NCBI RefSeq assembly: GCF_963678635.1
Contig: NC_087066.1
Span: forward strand, 16,799,275-16,863,274
Length of the DNA: 64,000 bases
Direction: 5' to 3'
Source of the DNA: Symsagittifera roscoffensis
Lineage: Eukaryota; Xenacoelomorpha; Acoela; Convolutidae
Shown here: positions 23,425 to 35,217 of the stretch, one piece after another
How positions within the stretch are numbered: the first letter of the stretch is position 1
How the letters are laid out: the number at the start of each line of letters is the position of its first letter
Made by a program: the position numbers and the translations under genes
Notes under the pieces: model-generated
The model's input: only the letters and a program-made list of their open reading frames with translations
The model's database searches: none
Told to the model about the DNA's origin: nothing

Positions 23425-23668
23425 CTTGGACAATTAACGCGCCATATAGTTTGTGCTAGTAACGCGTAAGCGAAGTTTTAATCTGACTTAGAAAAGTTCC
23501 AAACTAACTTGAGGTATGCTAATTAGTCTACTCAACACTTTGCTAGATGTTGGATATCAATTTCACGTTTTATAGCGTGTGGAGAAGGGTTTTTTAATCG
23601 AACACTATTCCATAGACCTTAACGGTAGACGAAACCTTCAAAGCGTCACCCTGATACGAGCAGTCTTA
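23425..23668 (+). repeat. ~0.5 kb interspersed repeat, copy 4 (5' truncated)
   Basis: Only the core (TTAACGCGCCATAT, AACGCGTAAGCG) and the end (CCCTGATACGAGCAG) remain. Confidence 0.65.
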
Positions 23669-24105
23669 ATATCTCTGTAGCCTCAGTTTCACATTTTTTT
23701 AAAAAATAAATGTAGTCTGAACTTCACACTTATAGTTTAAATGCCATACCGATCAAAGTCTTCATTGCTGGCGATAAATACTTAACTTCTAATTAAGTTT
23801 TCTGCTGGACCCAATTTTATTATAAAGTAACGAAATGAAGCATCTTGAAATTCTTTTTTCTTCCAAACTATTTTTGGAGCAGATATTGGCTAAACCTAGA
23901 CTATTTCTCATCATGTCGTTTACAAGACTCTGATGTCACTTTAGCAGGACAAAATCGTTAACCAGTAGGCCACAAGACCGATGCAAACCACAAAATTGTA
24001 GCAACCTCATGTAATAACCAGTGCTAACTTTCTCAAATATTGCTACGACATTGCTTCGAAAATAATTAGTTTCTTTTCAAAACACAAATTACAAAAAAAA
24101 CTAGG

Positions 24106-24259
24106 TATATATGCTTCAAAAGTTTTCTATCCAGTTAAGAAGCCATTGTTGGGCAAGGGTTAGACTCGATTTTCAACTGTTTAATTTTTAGACGCAATCA
24201 TCTATCGGTCTCCTTTATAATCAGTTAAAATTAACAATAATTTTTTTACTGCCCCTGAT
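24106..24259. repeat. ~154-bp direct repeat, left flank of Pol-2
   Basis: Nearly identical to 44428-44582 on the other side of the element, in the same orientation. It ends ACTGCCCCTGAT immediately before the element's AGTAGTAT. Polintons usually make short (about 6-bp) target duplications, so a repeat this long is unusual. Confidence 0.85.
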
Positions 24260-24620
24260 AGTAGTATAGATATACGACACTGGGATCGGGGGCGGGGGGG
24301 GGGGGTGATCCCTACAGGGATCATTGGGTATAGATTATACCTAATGATCCCTATGTAAATATTTATACCTAATGATCCCTATGTAAAATATTTATACCTA
24401 ATGATCCCTATGTAAAATATTTATACCTAATGATCCCTATGTAAAATATTTATACCTAATGATCCCTATGTAAAATATTTATTCCTAATGATCCCTATGT
24501 AAAATATTTATACCTAATGATCCCTATGTAAAGTATTTATACCTAATGATCCCTATGTATAATTTTTATACCTAATGATCCCTATGTATAATTTTTATAC
24601 TTAATGATCCTTATGTGTAA
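24260..24620. repeat. Pol-2 left terminal inverted repeat with 29-bp minisatellite
   Basis: A 34-base terminal sequence runs into a G-rich tract (~24288-24305), then the palindrome TGATCCCTACAGGGATCA, then about ten head-to-tail units of the type CTAATGATCCCTATGTAAAA plus ATATTTATAC. The units match those at the right end in inverted orientation. Confidence 0.9.
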
Positions 24621-25059
24621 GTTGTGTTGGTTAAAACAAAATCGTACTGGCGATATATTATTTCTTTCCGCCACCTATAGCTCGGCAAGCTATGTTGTAT
24701 TCCAATTGAACTAAAACTTTTCATTGTGTTTTGCTGTTGAAGGTCTTTGCGAATTGGTTCTTTCAATGTTTCTACAAACGCTTTGGTCTTGGTGAAAAGA
24801 GATATGAACTGAAATGGTTGAATTATACACACAATCTTCTGAAGTAAGTGTCGGTTAAACGCACCAAAAGCAGTTTGGGGTCAATTCCAATATGAAAACT
24901 CTCAAAACCACTCCAGATAAAATAGTAACACAAAACCAAAAGTGGATTTAAAGTAGCCCGCCATTACCTAACAGTGAACAAACGTGGAAAGTAAGTATAA
25001 TACAGTACACTAATTTACAACATTAAATTTTGTATTCAACTTGAATCAAACACACAACA
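24621..25059. other. Pol-2 subterminal region, polymerase end
   Basis: AT-rich sequence between the terminal repeat and the polymerase stop; no gene seen. It does not match the equivalent region of Pol-1 (10981-11300), another sign that the polymerase halves come from different lineages. Confidence 0.55.
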
Positions 25060-25778
25060 TTAGAGTTTTTTGTTTGTTTTACGTCTTTTTGATTGCGGTG
25101 CTGAATCTTCAACTGCTTCGCGGTCGAGGTACCATTCATCATCCGACGACGAAGAAGAAGTAACTGCATTTGGATCAACCAAATCATCGCTTTCGATATC
25201 ACTCTCAACAATTTCTGTGACACGAACTCTACCTGGATCTGGAGCTTCATAGCTGGTGATACTATTCAACAGGTCTCTCAACGAACGGCTCGGTTGAGTA
25301 TCTAACACAAGAAAGCTATCTTCTGACACATAATTCGTATCCTGCGTAAAGATTTCTTCTTGGTTCGAGCTCTCGTGATCCCAGTCGACTATCTCATCTT
25401 CTTCCTCGAAAAATTTCAGCCAATCGTCTAAATCTTGATCTTTGTGGTGACTGGTGCTATTAGTTTCACTCACGTTCCTTTCGCTATCATCATCATCATC
25501 ATCCTGATTGCTATCGGGAAAGATAGAAGCATTTACTGTTCTATAGTGACCGTATGGCAATGTAGAGATACCATCGCTGAGGATGTATCGCTTATCATCA
25601 TAGGCTGATAATGCGATTTTGTTTGCTCGAACAGTGTTCAGAATATGCCTCTCGGAGATGATGCGAGTATTTTCGGCTCGTACAAGGTTTCCAGACGCGA
25701 GAGTTTTGATGTATTTTTCATGAGTTAGCAACCGTTGAGTCACCTTAGTGATTCCTTTTGCTGAGTGCTTCCGTGTAT
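25060..25778 (-). CDS. polB: polB exon 2 of Pol-2 (C-terminal domain and acidic tail)
   Basis: An intact terminal exon begins after the acceptor TTTTTTAATAG. It has the Polinton polymerase C-terminal signature YDDKRYILSDG followed by TLPYGH. A D/E-rich tail (DQDLDDWLKFFEEEDE and a run of Asp) and a basic end (SKRRKTNKKL, a likely nuclear signal) follow. The phase-1 junction matches the upstream exon. The tail keeps recognisable blocks shared with Pol-1 (VDWDH, TQPSRSLR, APDPG), so it is a real protein segment and not read-through. Its function, for example protein contacts during priming or host-factor binding, is unknown. Confidence 0.85.
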
Positions 25779-26446
25779 CTATTAAAAAAATGATGCTCAC
25801 TAATCATTATATATCTAAATGTTTTGTAAACTAATACTTGAAATTGAAGAAAAAAAAAGTATGAACGCATCCTTTTCAGAAGATCCACACCCCCCCTCTC
25901 ATTTAAAAAAAGGTGATAACCATTTAACCTATACCTCCCCCCTTACCCCCACCCACAGAAGCACCAAAAAACCTAAGTCATCTCAAAAATTTCACTCAGT
26001 AAAAAATTTTTTCACAAAAAATTTTTTTCATAAAATTTTTTTTTCCAAAATTTTTTTTTCCAAAATTTTTTTTTTCAAAAATTTTTTTCAAAAATTTTTT
26101 TTCAAAAAAATTTTTTTTCAATTTTTTTTCCAAATTTTTTTTTTGATGACAAAATTTTTTTTTCATTAAATTTTTTTTTTTCCAAATTTTTTTTCAAAAA
26201 TTTTTTTTTTTCCAAATTTTTTTTTGATGACAAAAAAATTTTTTTACAAAACTTTTTTTATCACATTTTTTTTACCAAATTTTTTTTGACAAAATTTTTT
26301 TTTTTATTTTTTTTTCCAACAAAAATTTTTGACATTTTTTTTTTCAAAATTTTTCAAAAAATTTTTTCGAAATTTTTTAATTTTTGAAAATAAAAAGCGC
26401 TGTTTGAACAATTTTGAGCCGGTATTATTGAAGGAAATGTACTTAC
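25779..26446 (-). other. polB intron of Pol-2, low complexity
   Basis: The donor is CAAA|GTAAGT, a strong consensus. The acceptor is TTAATAG. The 668-bp interior is almost wholly A/T runs with repeated CAAAATTTTTT-like strings, plus a C-rich patch. Position and phase match the Pol-1 intron. Confidence 0.8.
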
Positions 26447-29400
26447 TTTGCGATAGTATTGAATAAAGCTTTGGCTTCAATGCAACGAATTCTGTAATTA
26501 TATCACCCGGGAATTCGTCTTTAAACTTTAAAACTGTAAGTTTGTTTTCTGCATTGTAGAGGAAGTGGTCCGATGGGTAATTGGAGAAGTCAAAGTTGTC
26601 CAAAATTTCACGTTTCTCGTACAGTTTCTCATAAAAATTCGAGTTTTTTTCCGTTTTTATTTCGTACATTAGGCTGTCAGTGTCTGAGTACAAGAGGTGA
26701 CAGTTGAAGTTGGGCTTCATAACCTCGTAGTGAAATTTGTACATCTCAAACTTTGCTAGCTCTAGTATACACGCTCCTACAATTGTGGGTACATCCCATC
26801 TGATTTTCGTTGGTGCTAATGTCAATGCAACCATGTCTTCGCCAAAAATTTTGTAGGTTTCAAATTCAAACTTACTTATATTTCGCATTGTTTCTTCAGC
26901 ATCTCGTAAAATCTTGATTTTCATTCTTTTTCTTTTTGACTCACACATTTTTCCATAAATTGAATTGATCAATAGTTTGTACAGGGCTTCTTCAAACTTG
27001 TTTTTTTGCCGCTTTTCGTTTGTTTGTATTTAGAGTTATGTACGGTTCGAGCCACAATTCTTGTTTGAACTTTACGATGCGATACAGTTTTGTAACGATA
27101 AGACCAAGCTTCACGTAGAGTTTCAGGAGTTTATAATGAATTATATATTGAGTTTTATCATGTAAAGTTTGTAGAAGTTTTTTTCACTTTACCTATTGTG
27201 GGTCCACAGTTTTCATTGTTTTTCATTTGTTCTGAGATATTTGTTTGGTATCTGCTCAACCAATCTTTTTGAACAACTTCCTTAGTGGGTGCCAGTGGAT
27301 AGTCACGGTGACTTTCATGCAACATTTGAGGGTATTTTAAATCAATTTCAACAATATAACCGTAGTCTGAATCGTCAGGGGTTGCTAAAATTTCTTCTAT
27401 TGACATGGAATTCTCATCTTCGTTTTCTTGATTATTTCTTTCATTTCTAACTCCGATTGTCTCGAAATGACGTGCAGGCAGTTTGTGAGTTTGCATTACT
27501 CCACCGTATAAGTTGTTGGCATCAACCATGAAGCCATAGGTAGTATCTTCGCTCGATTTAAATGTTTCGTTCATTTGCCGGTTGTTTGCAGTGAACTGTC
27601 GTTTTTCAAAGATTGATGCAGTACCACCTCGCATCATTTTTTCAACCATGTCTAAATGATCTCGATCCGTTAGCAATTCAACATCAGCTTTACGTACCCG
27701 CTTGAAAGCGTCACCAGCTAAATTGGAAGCGGTGAAATGATGAGCACAATCAAGGCTGTATGTTTCATAGCTGATAGAGCGGAATTCCTCAAAGACACAG
27801 GCTAGGAGCAATGTGTCACATGACAAATATAAGTCATGATAGTCGCGCAGGTTCTGACAATTAAATTGATTGAAAACTTCTTTTGCTTCAACCAAGTTAT
27901 CAGCACTAATAGCAATTTTATCTCCGTCTAAACTATTCACCCACTTTTCGAGAGGCGGTAACTCTTTTTCGTCAAACTTTTTACGGTCGGTCATGTAATT
28001 ATAAGGATAGAATCCTTTTCTACGTATGAGAGTTCTACAAGTTTGGCTTACGTTTTGAAAGTGGTTTTCCAGAATTGTAAATTTGTTGTCAGGCAAGTTG
28101 TCAACTAACTTTTGTAGTGATGAGTTTAGAAACTTGAAAGAATCTATAAAACGAAGATACTCATAAATGTTTTGTGTTGTTTGATCTTTTCGTGTAATGG
28201 TTTTAACCACTACTCCGATAATTAGTGAAATATATTTCTCATCGGTGGATGGAATGACTTGTATTGTACTACGCGAGTCACATTCGTTCAACGCTAGACA
28301 TATATGATGCATGTCATAATTCTGCAAATTGTGTCCCACGACTGGAATGTAATTTATGTTTCTTCGCGCTAAATTACATTTGTCGTGGGTCCATCCTAGA
28401 AATTTTCCCGAAGAGTGACAGTGATCCAGGCACATTTCTTCGCTTTCACTGAAGTTTTCTTGACAAATCCAACAGGTTAAAGTTTCTTCTTTACGCAGTT
28501 GGCTGCGATCTCCCAAATAATGTGGTACTTTCCGTTTATAGATGTAAACGTCTCGGGCTAATAGATGTAACTCTTTGATAAAGTTTTCTAAACAATTTTC
28601 AGAGCTGTCAAGACTAAAGAAAAATGGTTCTGAGGACTCATGGTCAATAGCAACCATTGAATACCCGGAGGGATCATGTTTTTCTAGAACGCGAGATGAG
28701 GAAATTTGTGGGTTGTTCATACATGTTGTAACGGGATTCAGGAACGATTCGAAATCAAAATAAACAACAATAGGTGCATACCAGAGAGCTTGAAAGTTTT
28801 TAAATTTATACTTGTGGCAGCCATTTTCAGCTGTTGGCATTATCACTACAGCTGGTTCATGATCTTTACATAATCGCTCATGCGTTTTATGATCAATTTC
28901 ATTGTAATGAATTTGAAAACAGTTACGACACAACTGCAGGAAACTTCGGAATTTTTGCTTTCGAACTTCACAAACAAATCGGAGCAGGTCTTTTATCAAA
29001 ACAAAGTGGTGCATTCCGGGTTCATATAACAAAAGCAGATCCATGATAAAATTATCTGAACTTTCAAACTTTGAGACAATCATTGGAATGAGATCTCCTT
29101 TTTGATATTGAAACACGTTTACTTGAACGTTATTAAGTCGCTCGAATTGAGGAATCATGTTCAAGCTCATAGGCATAACGAAATCATCAGAAGCCTGATG
29201 CGTTCCGGGCTTTGTATAGGTGTGTGGATCTGTCTGTTCAAGTTTAGGATCAACTAACCTACCGACAATTAGATCAGGCTTATATCTAAGATGATAGGCG
29301 GCAGTGTAGCATAACAAAAAGCAATTGTGGTCGTTGTGATTACGAATATTAATTAATTGTTGCGAATTTGCTATTTTTGCAGGGAGAGGTATAAACGAAG

Positions 29401-30177
29401 AGCCTCTGATTGGTAACATTTTTCCGATTTTAATGTAAAGCTCATTTACACGCTGCAGAACCCAGCCGCTACCATGGGCTGAAAAATTCTGGAACACAGC
29501 TTCCATTTTTCCAAGCATTTCGAGAAATAATTCATCAGACAAACCGTTTGCATATAAGGGAGTCATCATAGAATTAGCGAAAATTTCAACGCGTTCGTCT
29601 TCAGGTTGTTGCACGCTTTGGTCCGAAACAACAGTAGCATGCTTGATTAAAGTAAGTTTAGCCGAAAATTGTACTTTGCAGGGTCCATTACAGGTTCTAT
29701 CTAATATCAAACTTTGAATCTCATTTTTTTTCAAGGTCATAAATTCGATAAGATCATGTTCAATATTTTGGTTGGGAATAATAAAAGTCATTAACGTATT
29801 TTTCATGGCTGATTCATGAACTTCAATTGAAGCGGGAAAGTTATCAATATCGCTTGCTTGTGTGATTGAGCTAGAGGGGTTGCTGAGTGATGTTAGTTGT
29901 TGATCCAAAACAGGTAACCCATGCTCTGATTGCATGTGATCCTTGAAATCTTTAAGTTCACAAAAACCAAGCCGACAATACCGACATAAATTGTTAAATT
30001 TTGATGATCTGATTCAATATGCTGCTGTAATTTTGATAGCAGTAAAGTGCTAAAATTACAATGGTAGCAAGTAAAAACGGGTAATTCTTTTTCAACAGCG
30101 TGAAAGTTTCGTTCATGACGAGATCTATTAGTTTTTATTGTAAAAACTTTGGGACAATAGTTACACTTGAAACCCAT
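26447..30177 (-). pseudogene. polB: Polinton type B DNA polymerase exon 1 of Pol-2, three frameshifts
   Basis: The ATG at 30177 starts two C2H2 fingers, and a third lies after a frameshift near 30000. The long frame 29935-27158 holds the NIRNHNDHNCF module (~29350), Exo I FDFESF (~28760), the CWIC/DHC/CNLARR cluster (~28475-28360), Exo II near HNLQNYD, Exo III YLSCD and motif A DANNLYGG (~27525). Two further single-base shifts, near 27185 and 27005, lie in A runs. Motif B NSIYGK (~26965) and motif C SDTDS (~26680) follow in 26972 onward. All catalytic motifs are present, so the lesions are the only evidence of inactivity. Confidence 0.9.
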
Positions 30178-31804
30178 TTCGCTCTGGAACTGTTTTAAAG
30201 CGAAGCAGGAAAGGGAATGAATCCCAACCAAACACCAAAAGGTTTAAATTACTGCGCTTCGATTCCTTTTTCCCCTTCTCGGTTTGAATTTGAATAGCTT
30301 TTCCCGCTTAACTTTGAATTTGAACTCTTTTCCCGCCGAAATTTGAATTACATTTGAATTTCCCGCCATAACTGTCAAACTCAAATTCGATTGGGAGAAA
30401 CAGACTAATTGTTGTTTGAATTGTTAAAATTACTACAAACGATAAAAATTAATCGAAGCAAACCAAGTTTGAGCTAAATTTTTATCCAAAATGATTTTAG
30501 AGCCAAGAGATAAAAGTTTTATTTTTATATTTTATCAATTCAAATTATAAGTTGATAAAATTTTCGAAATTGCGAATAAAAGTTGAGCATGTCACAACAC
30601 ATGATAAATCCTAAATATCCCAATTGTCATAGGGACAGAATACTCTATAAAAATGTCAAAATTTGAATCAAAAACAGTTGAAATGATGAATAAGTAAAAC
30701 AAAAACTGAAAAACTGTCAGTTTTTTAACTTTCCAGGCGCATTGTTATCAATGATGTCAATCACGGAGCGGTTGCACGGTTCATGTCATCATGAATTTGT
30801 CTCAATTGTCTTTCGATATGAAAAAAACTCAGAAAAAATACTTTTCTGTAAAGAAAAATGAGTTTGTTGTTTTAGGGGGGGATTAAGGGGATTAGCGTTT
30901 TTCTCGAAGACTATTGAAAAAACATCTACTCCCACAATCTCATTAGTCGTGCCCCTCATTGCACTTTCAAAACAACACTACTTGCTCATAATAAAAAATT
31001 GCGTCTTCTGGTTGAAAATCGCATTTTTTCGGAAAAATGAAAAAACGATGAGTCATCAATTAAAAAATTTGATTTTTTTTATTTTTCTCAAATATTTAGC
31101 ATGATGATGAATACTTGTATTTTTTTTATAAAGATCATTTTTGGAGACAACAGTATCAATGATCATATGGTAACTCCAATTTGAAGAAAAAGAAAAATTA
31201 TTGCGTTTTTTTTTCCTTTTTGTAATTAAAAAATCAAATTTTTAACTGAAAAACATTAAAAAAATATTTATTTTTAACAAAAAGTTGGTTTTAAACATCT
31301 TTTATACTATTTCTTATTATATTCAATTTGTATGATAATTAAATGAATAAACAAATGACAATAAAGGTTTACATCCAAAATTATTTTTTTACAGTTTTTT
31401 GACGTTAATTATCTTTTTTTATCAAAAAAACGAAATTGATATTTTTTTATCTTGTTTTCAAAAAATTAGCATAAATATGGATGCTTTTCAATTTTTTTCT
31501 CAAGATCAATCATGTAAATAAGAACATCAATGTTAATATGTTAACTCCTATTTGTGAAAAAAATGAAAATTTTACGGACTTTTTTTGTTTTTAATTGAAA
31601 AAAAAAAAGTCAATTAATTGAAAAAGAACTGATTATTTTAACTTCAAATTTTAAAGGCTTTTATACTAAATTTTTAATCAGAACACAATCGTGTGATAAA
31701 TAATGAACAAACATAAGATATAAACTCAAACTCAATTTTAAAGTTAATTTATTATACACAATAAAAACAAACAAAATCAATAAAACTCAACCTCAGTTTC
31801 AAAG
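30178..31804. other. non-coding block of Pol-2, near-identical to Pol-1 up to ~30330
   Basis: AT-rich, with no credible gene. From about 30330 to 31750 it mirrors 4500-5868 of Pol-1, including the two diverged ~335-bp units. Between 30178 and 30330 it has TTCCCGC/GCGGGAA repeats that differ from Pol-1, marking the change point. Confidence 0.65.
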
Positions 31805-32440
31805 TTATATAAGGTCCAAATACTCTTGCGCTTTCTCTAGTGTTGTTAGCTTCCGTTTTTTCTTTGATGCAAGGCATAGAGAAGGAGTCAAATTTTCCAT
31901 ATGATTACTCACTGTCGCTTCGGGGGTGCGCGTTGGAGTTGAAGAATCTGGTTCATCAAGCCATGGTGACACTGTAGGAGAAGGATCAGCTTTCGGGGTA
32001 ACTAATGATGGTGATTCAATCTGTTCCATTCCCCATAAACGATCAAAAAATTCAATTTCTTCAAAGTATTCTAACTGGTTTTCACACATCGGAGTAACAT
32101 CACAATCGTATTTATACAAAAATTTTTTTACTGGTTTTGATAAAGTTGAAATATCAACCTGAAGAGCAAGAGGCTCGTCAGGATCCGTATATTTACCAGA
32201 ATTTGTAAGGTAACTCAAATACTTTATATTCAGTTCTTCGTCTTTCTTTGAATTTTTTAAGGAAAGTTTACTGAATAAATGTAAAAAATTTTTGGGAATC
32301 ATAACGTGATGAGTACAAGTCCACTCATCAGAATTGAAATTTTTTTCTTCGTTAATTATTGCTACAAAATTACCGTGAACGGTTTCATAAAAAATGGTTC
32401 TTTCGTGATTGGAATATCCGGCAATAATATAACAAGGCAT
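31805..32440 (-). CDS. 211-aa accessory protein, Ser/Pro-rich with basic motif
   Basis: This is the intact version of the gene at 3781-4479. The start is the ATG at 32440; the upstream in-frame TTG at 32470 was rejected. An N-terminal globular part begins MPCYIIAGY and contains WTCTHHVMIP. The middle is acidic (LEYFEEIEFFD). The C-terminal third has many SP/TP dipeptides and ends with KKKRKL and a short helix. It is transcribed in the polymerase direction, away from the other accessory genes. I do not recognise the family; nuclear localisation and phosphorylation are inferences from composition. Confidence 0.7.
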   Translation of the reverse strand: MPCYIIAGYSNHERTIFYETVHGNFVAIINEEKNFNSDEWTCTHHVMIPKNFLHLFSKLSLKNSKKDEELNIKYLSYLTNSGKYTDPDEPLALQVDISTLSKPVKKFLYKYDCDVTPMCENQLEYFEEIEFFDRLWGMEQIESPSLVTPKADPSPTVSPWLDEPDSSTPTRTPEATVSNHMENLTPSLCLASKKKRKLTTLEKAQEYLDLI

Positions 32441-32923
32441 TTTTGAAGAAAAGTTGGAAGAAAAGGACAAACGTAACGCGGAGAGAAATGAAACTGAAAT
32501 GAATTGTGAAAACGCCTCAAGAGATTAAAATAGGGATTGGTTCTTCTAAAATTAGAAATTTCAAGACCTCCTATGTAGTTTTTGATCAGTTTATTAAGGG
32601 AGGGCGTGTAAAATATTTATGTTACCTTGCGTGGTATTCTATGTTTATCTAAATTGCATTCAAACAAATAGCTTGTATCGAAAATAACGTTTAAACATTG
32701 TGACCTTTAACACCCATTAAAATTCTTATCAGTTGTACATGCACAAAATACTTATCCATTTGAACCAAATTGCAATCCAATATCTTTGCGATATAAAGTA
32801 CATGTGTATATAAATTAAAATAGATACAACGCTTTCTTTTGCAGACATATACATTCAATCGAAACCATTCATTTCTTTCCATTCAGTTTTGAATCAAGTT
32901 ACTTTGAAAATTTACTCGTTACA
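32441..32923. promoter_or_regulatory. divergent promoter region of Pol-2
   Basis: Spacer between the 211-aa gene (minus) and the PC4-like gene (plus), nearly identical to 3298-3780. TATATAAA at 32807-32814 lies 110 bases before the ATG at 32924. Confidence 0.45.
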
Positions 32924-33295
32924 ATGAATAAAACCAAAACAAGCACCACAGCAAATGCAGATAACGATTTTGGCGATTGCTATTTTGATATTTCGGAAAA
33001 CAGTAAAAGATTAGTGCGTGCTACATTGAAAACATATGACCAAACTGGAACTTATGTATTCCTGAAAGTTTTAAAAAAAGCAACTGAAGGCGCTGAATTT
33101 GAATGTGTACAAAGACTTTCCTTAAGCAGCGAAGAATTTTCAAAATTACTAAAGTCGGGAAAGTCAATCCGAGCGCAAACAAGTGAAATTTCTGATACTG
33201 TTGAAAACAAAGACAAACCACAGTCTAACTGTAAACGAGCCAGGAAATCTCAACTTTCCTCAAACACAAACGATTTCAAGCACGACTCGAATTAA
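32924..33295 (+). CDS. 123-aa PC4-like accessory protein of Pol-2
   Basis: It differs from the Pol-1 copy by only a few residues. Strands around residues 18-60, then RLSLSSEEFSKLL (~66-78), give the PC4-like pattern discussed for 2926-3297. A basic KRARKS segment is near the C-terminus. It is the first gene of the rightward series. Retention of an open frame in both elements, when neighbours have stops, suggests it is under constraint or that the copies are young. Confidence 0.6.
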   Translation: MNKTKTSTTANADNDFGDCYFDISENSKRLVRATLKTYDQTGTYVFLKVLKKATEGAEFECVQRLSLSSEEFSKLLKSGKSIRAQTSEISDTVENKDKPQSNCKRARKSQLSSNTNDFKHDSN

Positions 33296-33309
33296 TTTTC
33301 TTTTACAAA

Positions 33310-34098
33310 ATGGCAGAAGCTATGTTCGAAGTTGTGTTACCTGATTATTTCAAAAAATTTTAACCAAATTTCAAATTTGTTATCACTCAAAAAATTCCTA
33401 ATTTATCTACTTTTAAAAATTATGCTTTTGGAAGCCACTTCAAATCTGAATATTGCCCTTTTTCAGTCGAGAAGGAAAAAAAAACTCATTACCATATATT
33501 GATTCAAGTAGATTCAGAGGAACAATTAAACCAATTTTTTCCTTCCCAAAAATGTTTCAGTGTTCCTTGTATTTTCACTTGCTTCAAATACTTAGTTTCT
33601 CCTGCTAAAGATGTCAAAGGAAACGGTGAGTTATTTGACAAGCTTAAACTAGCTCTCACTTATTCAGCACAACCTGTTGCAGCCAATCCCGATCTGTTAG
33701 ATTTCACTGCAATCAAAAAACGTTTACCCAATTTATTGTTTTCTGCAACATCATCTAACAAACAAACTTCACCAAATCAAAACGTTTGCAAGAATTCTCT
33801 GGCCGTTGGGTGACAGAAACGAATTGATAATACAGTTACGCATGCTGCATCGTCGACGTCAAACAAATCCGTAAGAGTTTCGACTTCAGTTTCAAAGAAA
33901 CATACAGAAAGCAGACATGTTCAAACAGATGAGATGAATACAGAAACTTTGAAAAGATTTGAAAGTTTAATTAATGGACCCCATTCTGCCGCATTTTGTA
34001 AAATAATGGATATTTTGACAAGTGGATATGGAAAACTTGATGTAGATACTGATGTGCTATTTGTGAAATTTATTGTTGAAGAGAAAGTTAATTTTTAA
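33310..34098 (+). pseudogene. HUH-motif accessory gene of Pol-2, two nonsense changes
   Basis: This is the homologue of the intact gene at 2123-2911. A TAA near 33362 replaces a Gln codon early in the frame and a TGA near 33811 replaces a Gly codon in the middle. The HYHILIQ motif is still encoded near 33490. The 3' end (from 33763) was duplicated together with the next two genes, leaving a second 3' fragment at 34835-35170. Confidence 0.7.
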
Positions 34099-34145
34099 TT
34101 GATACTTTTCATTATTCCTTTTTTATTATATTGAGTTCAGTAAAC

Positions 34146-34553
34146 ATGATTTCAACTTTCGATTTAAAACTCATTCATGAAATTTTTATAGACTTAAAAT
34201 CACAATATCCAGACAAATCAGTCAGATTTCAGTATTTTTTAGCCACTTGTTTGTATTTGGATGCTGATATTAATTTGGATTTTGTTTTGAAAAACAGACC
34301 ATATGGTGGTTTAATTGGAATAGACAATTCGTCGCTCGACAAACACTTGAAACATTTCAAATTTCTTAGAATACATGCTATTTTGCATGACGCAGCAGGA
34401 TATTTGCAAGAAAAAAATCATATCGGTCCTGGGTACACATATGTTTTGCCTTGTCCAATAAAAAACTGTTACCTGGGTCACGTGACAGGTATTGCGTTTT
34501 GCTTATTTCTTAAAACATTCAAACCAAAGTTATTTCGTTTGTTGGAATGTTGA
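34146..34553 (+). CDS. 135-aa HD-motif accessory protein, first tandem copy
   Basis: Intact, starting at the ATG at 34146. It has the same features as 1668-2075: a PYGGLIG centre, HAILHD, and a Cys-rich end. Its protein is identical to the second copy at 35218-35625, which fits a recent duplication. Function not recognised. Confidence 0.65.
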   Translation: MISTFDLKLIHEIFIDLKSQYPDKSVRFQYFLATCLYLDADINLDFVLKNRPYGGLIGIDNSSLDKHLKHFKFLRIHAILHDAAGYLQEKNHIGPGYTYVLPCPIKNCYLGHVTGIAFCLFLKTFKPKLFRLLEC

Positions 34554-34562
34554 GTGAAAGTC

Positions 34563-34946
34563 ATGTTAACCCAAAGAAAGAAAACTAAAAATCTGTTTTT
34601 CAACCATCTCATTATTTTAGATATTGAAGGATTTAAATGTGGCAAGAAACCTTTGATCATAAAGGAACTTTCCGTTTGCTCTGCTAATACAATTGATACA
34701 ATTCATTTTCTGCCACCAGTTCAATTCAACAATTTATCAAAAGAAGAGAAAAAAGCTTATAATTGGGTATCTAAATTTCTACACGGGCTCCGTTGGGACG
34801 AAGGTGAATACCCTTACTCATATTTGGATCAAATCAAACTTCACCAAATCAAAACGTTTGCAAGAATTCTCCGGCCGTTGGGGGACAGAAACGAATTGAT
34901 AATACAGTTACGCATGCTGCATCGTCGACGTCAAACAAATCCGTAA
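34563..34946 (+). pseudogene. 5' half of exonuclease-like gene fused to duplicated sequence
   Basis: It begins like the full gene (basic N-terminus, LDIEGF, KELSV) and reads through the site where the other copies have stops (a TTG codon is present here). It then crosses the duplication junction near 34835 into an unrelated frame, ending at 34946. The second half of the protein, with KGTQKS and the Cys/His cluster, is absent, so it is probably non-functional. Confidence 0.6.
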
Positions 34947-35170
34947 GAGTTTCGACTTCAGTTTCAAAGAAACATACAGAAAGCAGACATGTTCAAACAG
35001 ATGAGATGAATACAGAAACTTTGAAAAGATTTGAAAGTTTAATTAATGGACCCCATTCTGCCGCATTTTGTAAAATAATGGATATTTTGACAAGTGGATA
35101 TGGAAAACTTGATGTAGATACTGATGTGCTATTTGTGAAATTTATTGTTGAAGAGAAAGTTAATTTTTAA
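34835..35170 (+). pseudogene. duplicated 3' fragment of the HUH-motif gene
   Basis: It encodes only the low-complexity C-terminal half. It has no start codon of its own and lacks the HYH motif. Here the glycine codon that is TGA in the upstream copy is intact (GGG), so that stop arose after the duplication or was corrected in this unit. Confidence 0.6.
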
Positions 35171-35217
35171 TTGATACTTTTCATTATTCCTTTTTTATTA
35201 TATTGAGTTCAGTAAAC

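Larger units (their letters stand above)
21407..24105 (+). other. host intron 1, left part
   Basis: Intronic DNA between the first receptor exon and Pol-2. It contains (C)n(CA)n, a (CAA)n array and two copies of the interspersed repeat. No gene is seen. Confidence 0.6.

Noticed and set aside
24345-24610. Regular 29-bp repeats looking like a CRISPR array
   Set aside because: Units are directly adjacent without spacers, part of an inverted terminal repeat, in animal DNA.
25819-26169. 116-residue Phe/Lys-rich open frame
   Set aside because: It is the antisense reading of the low-complexity polB intron.
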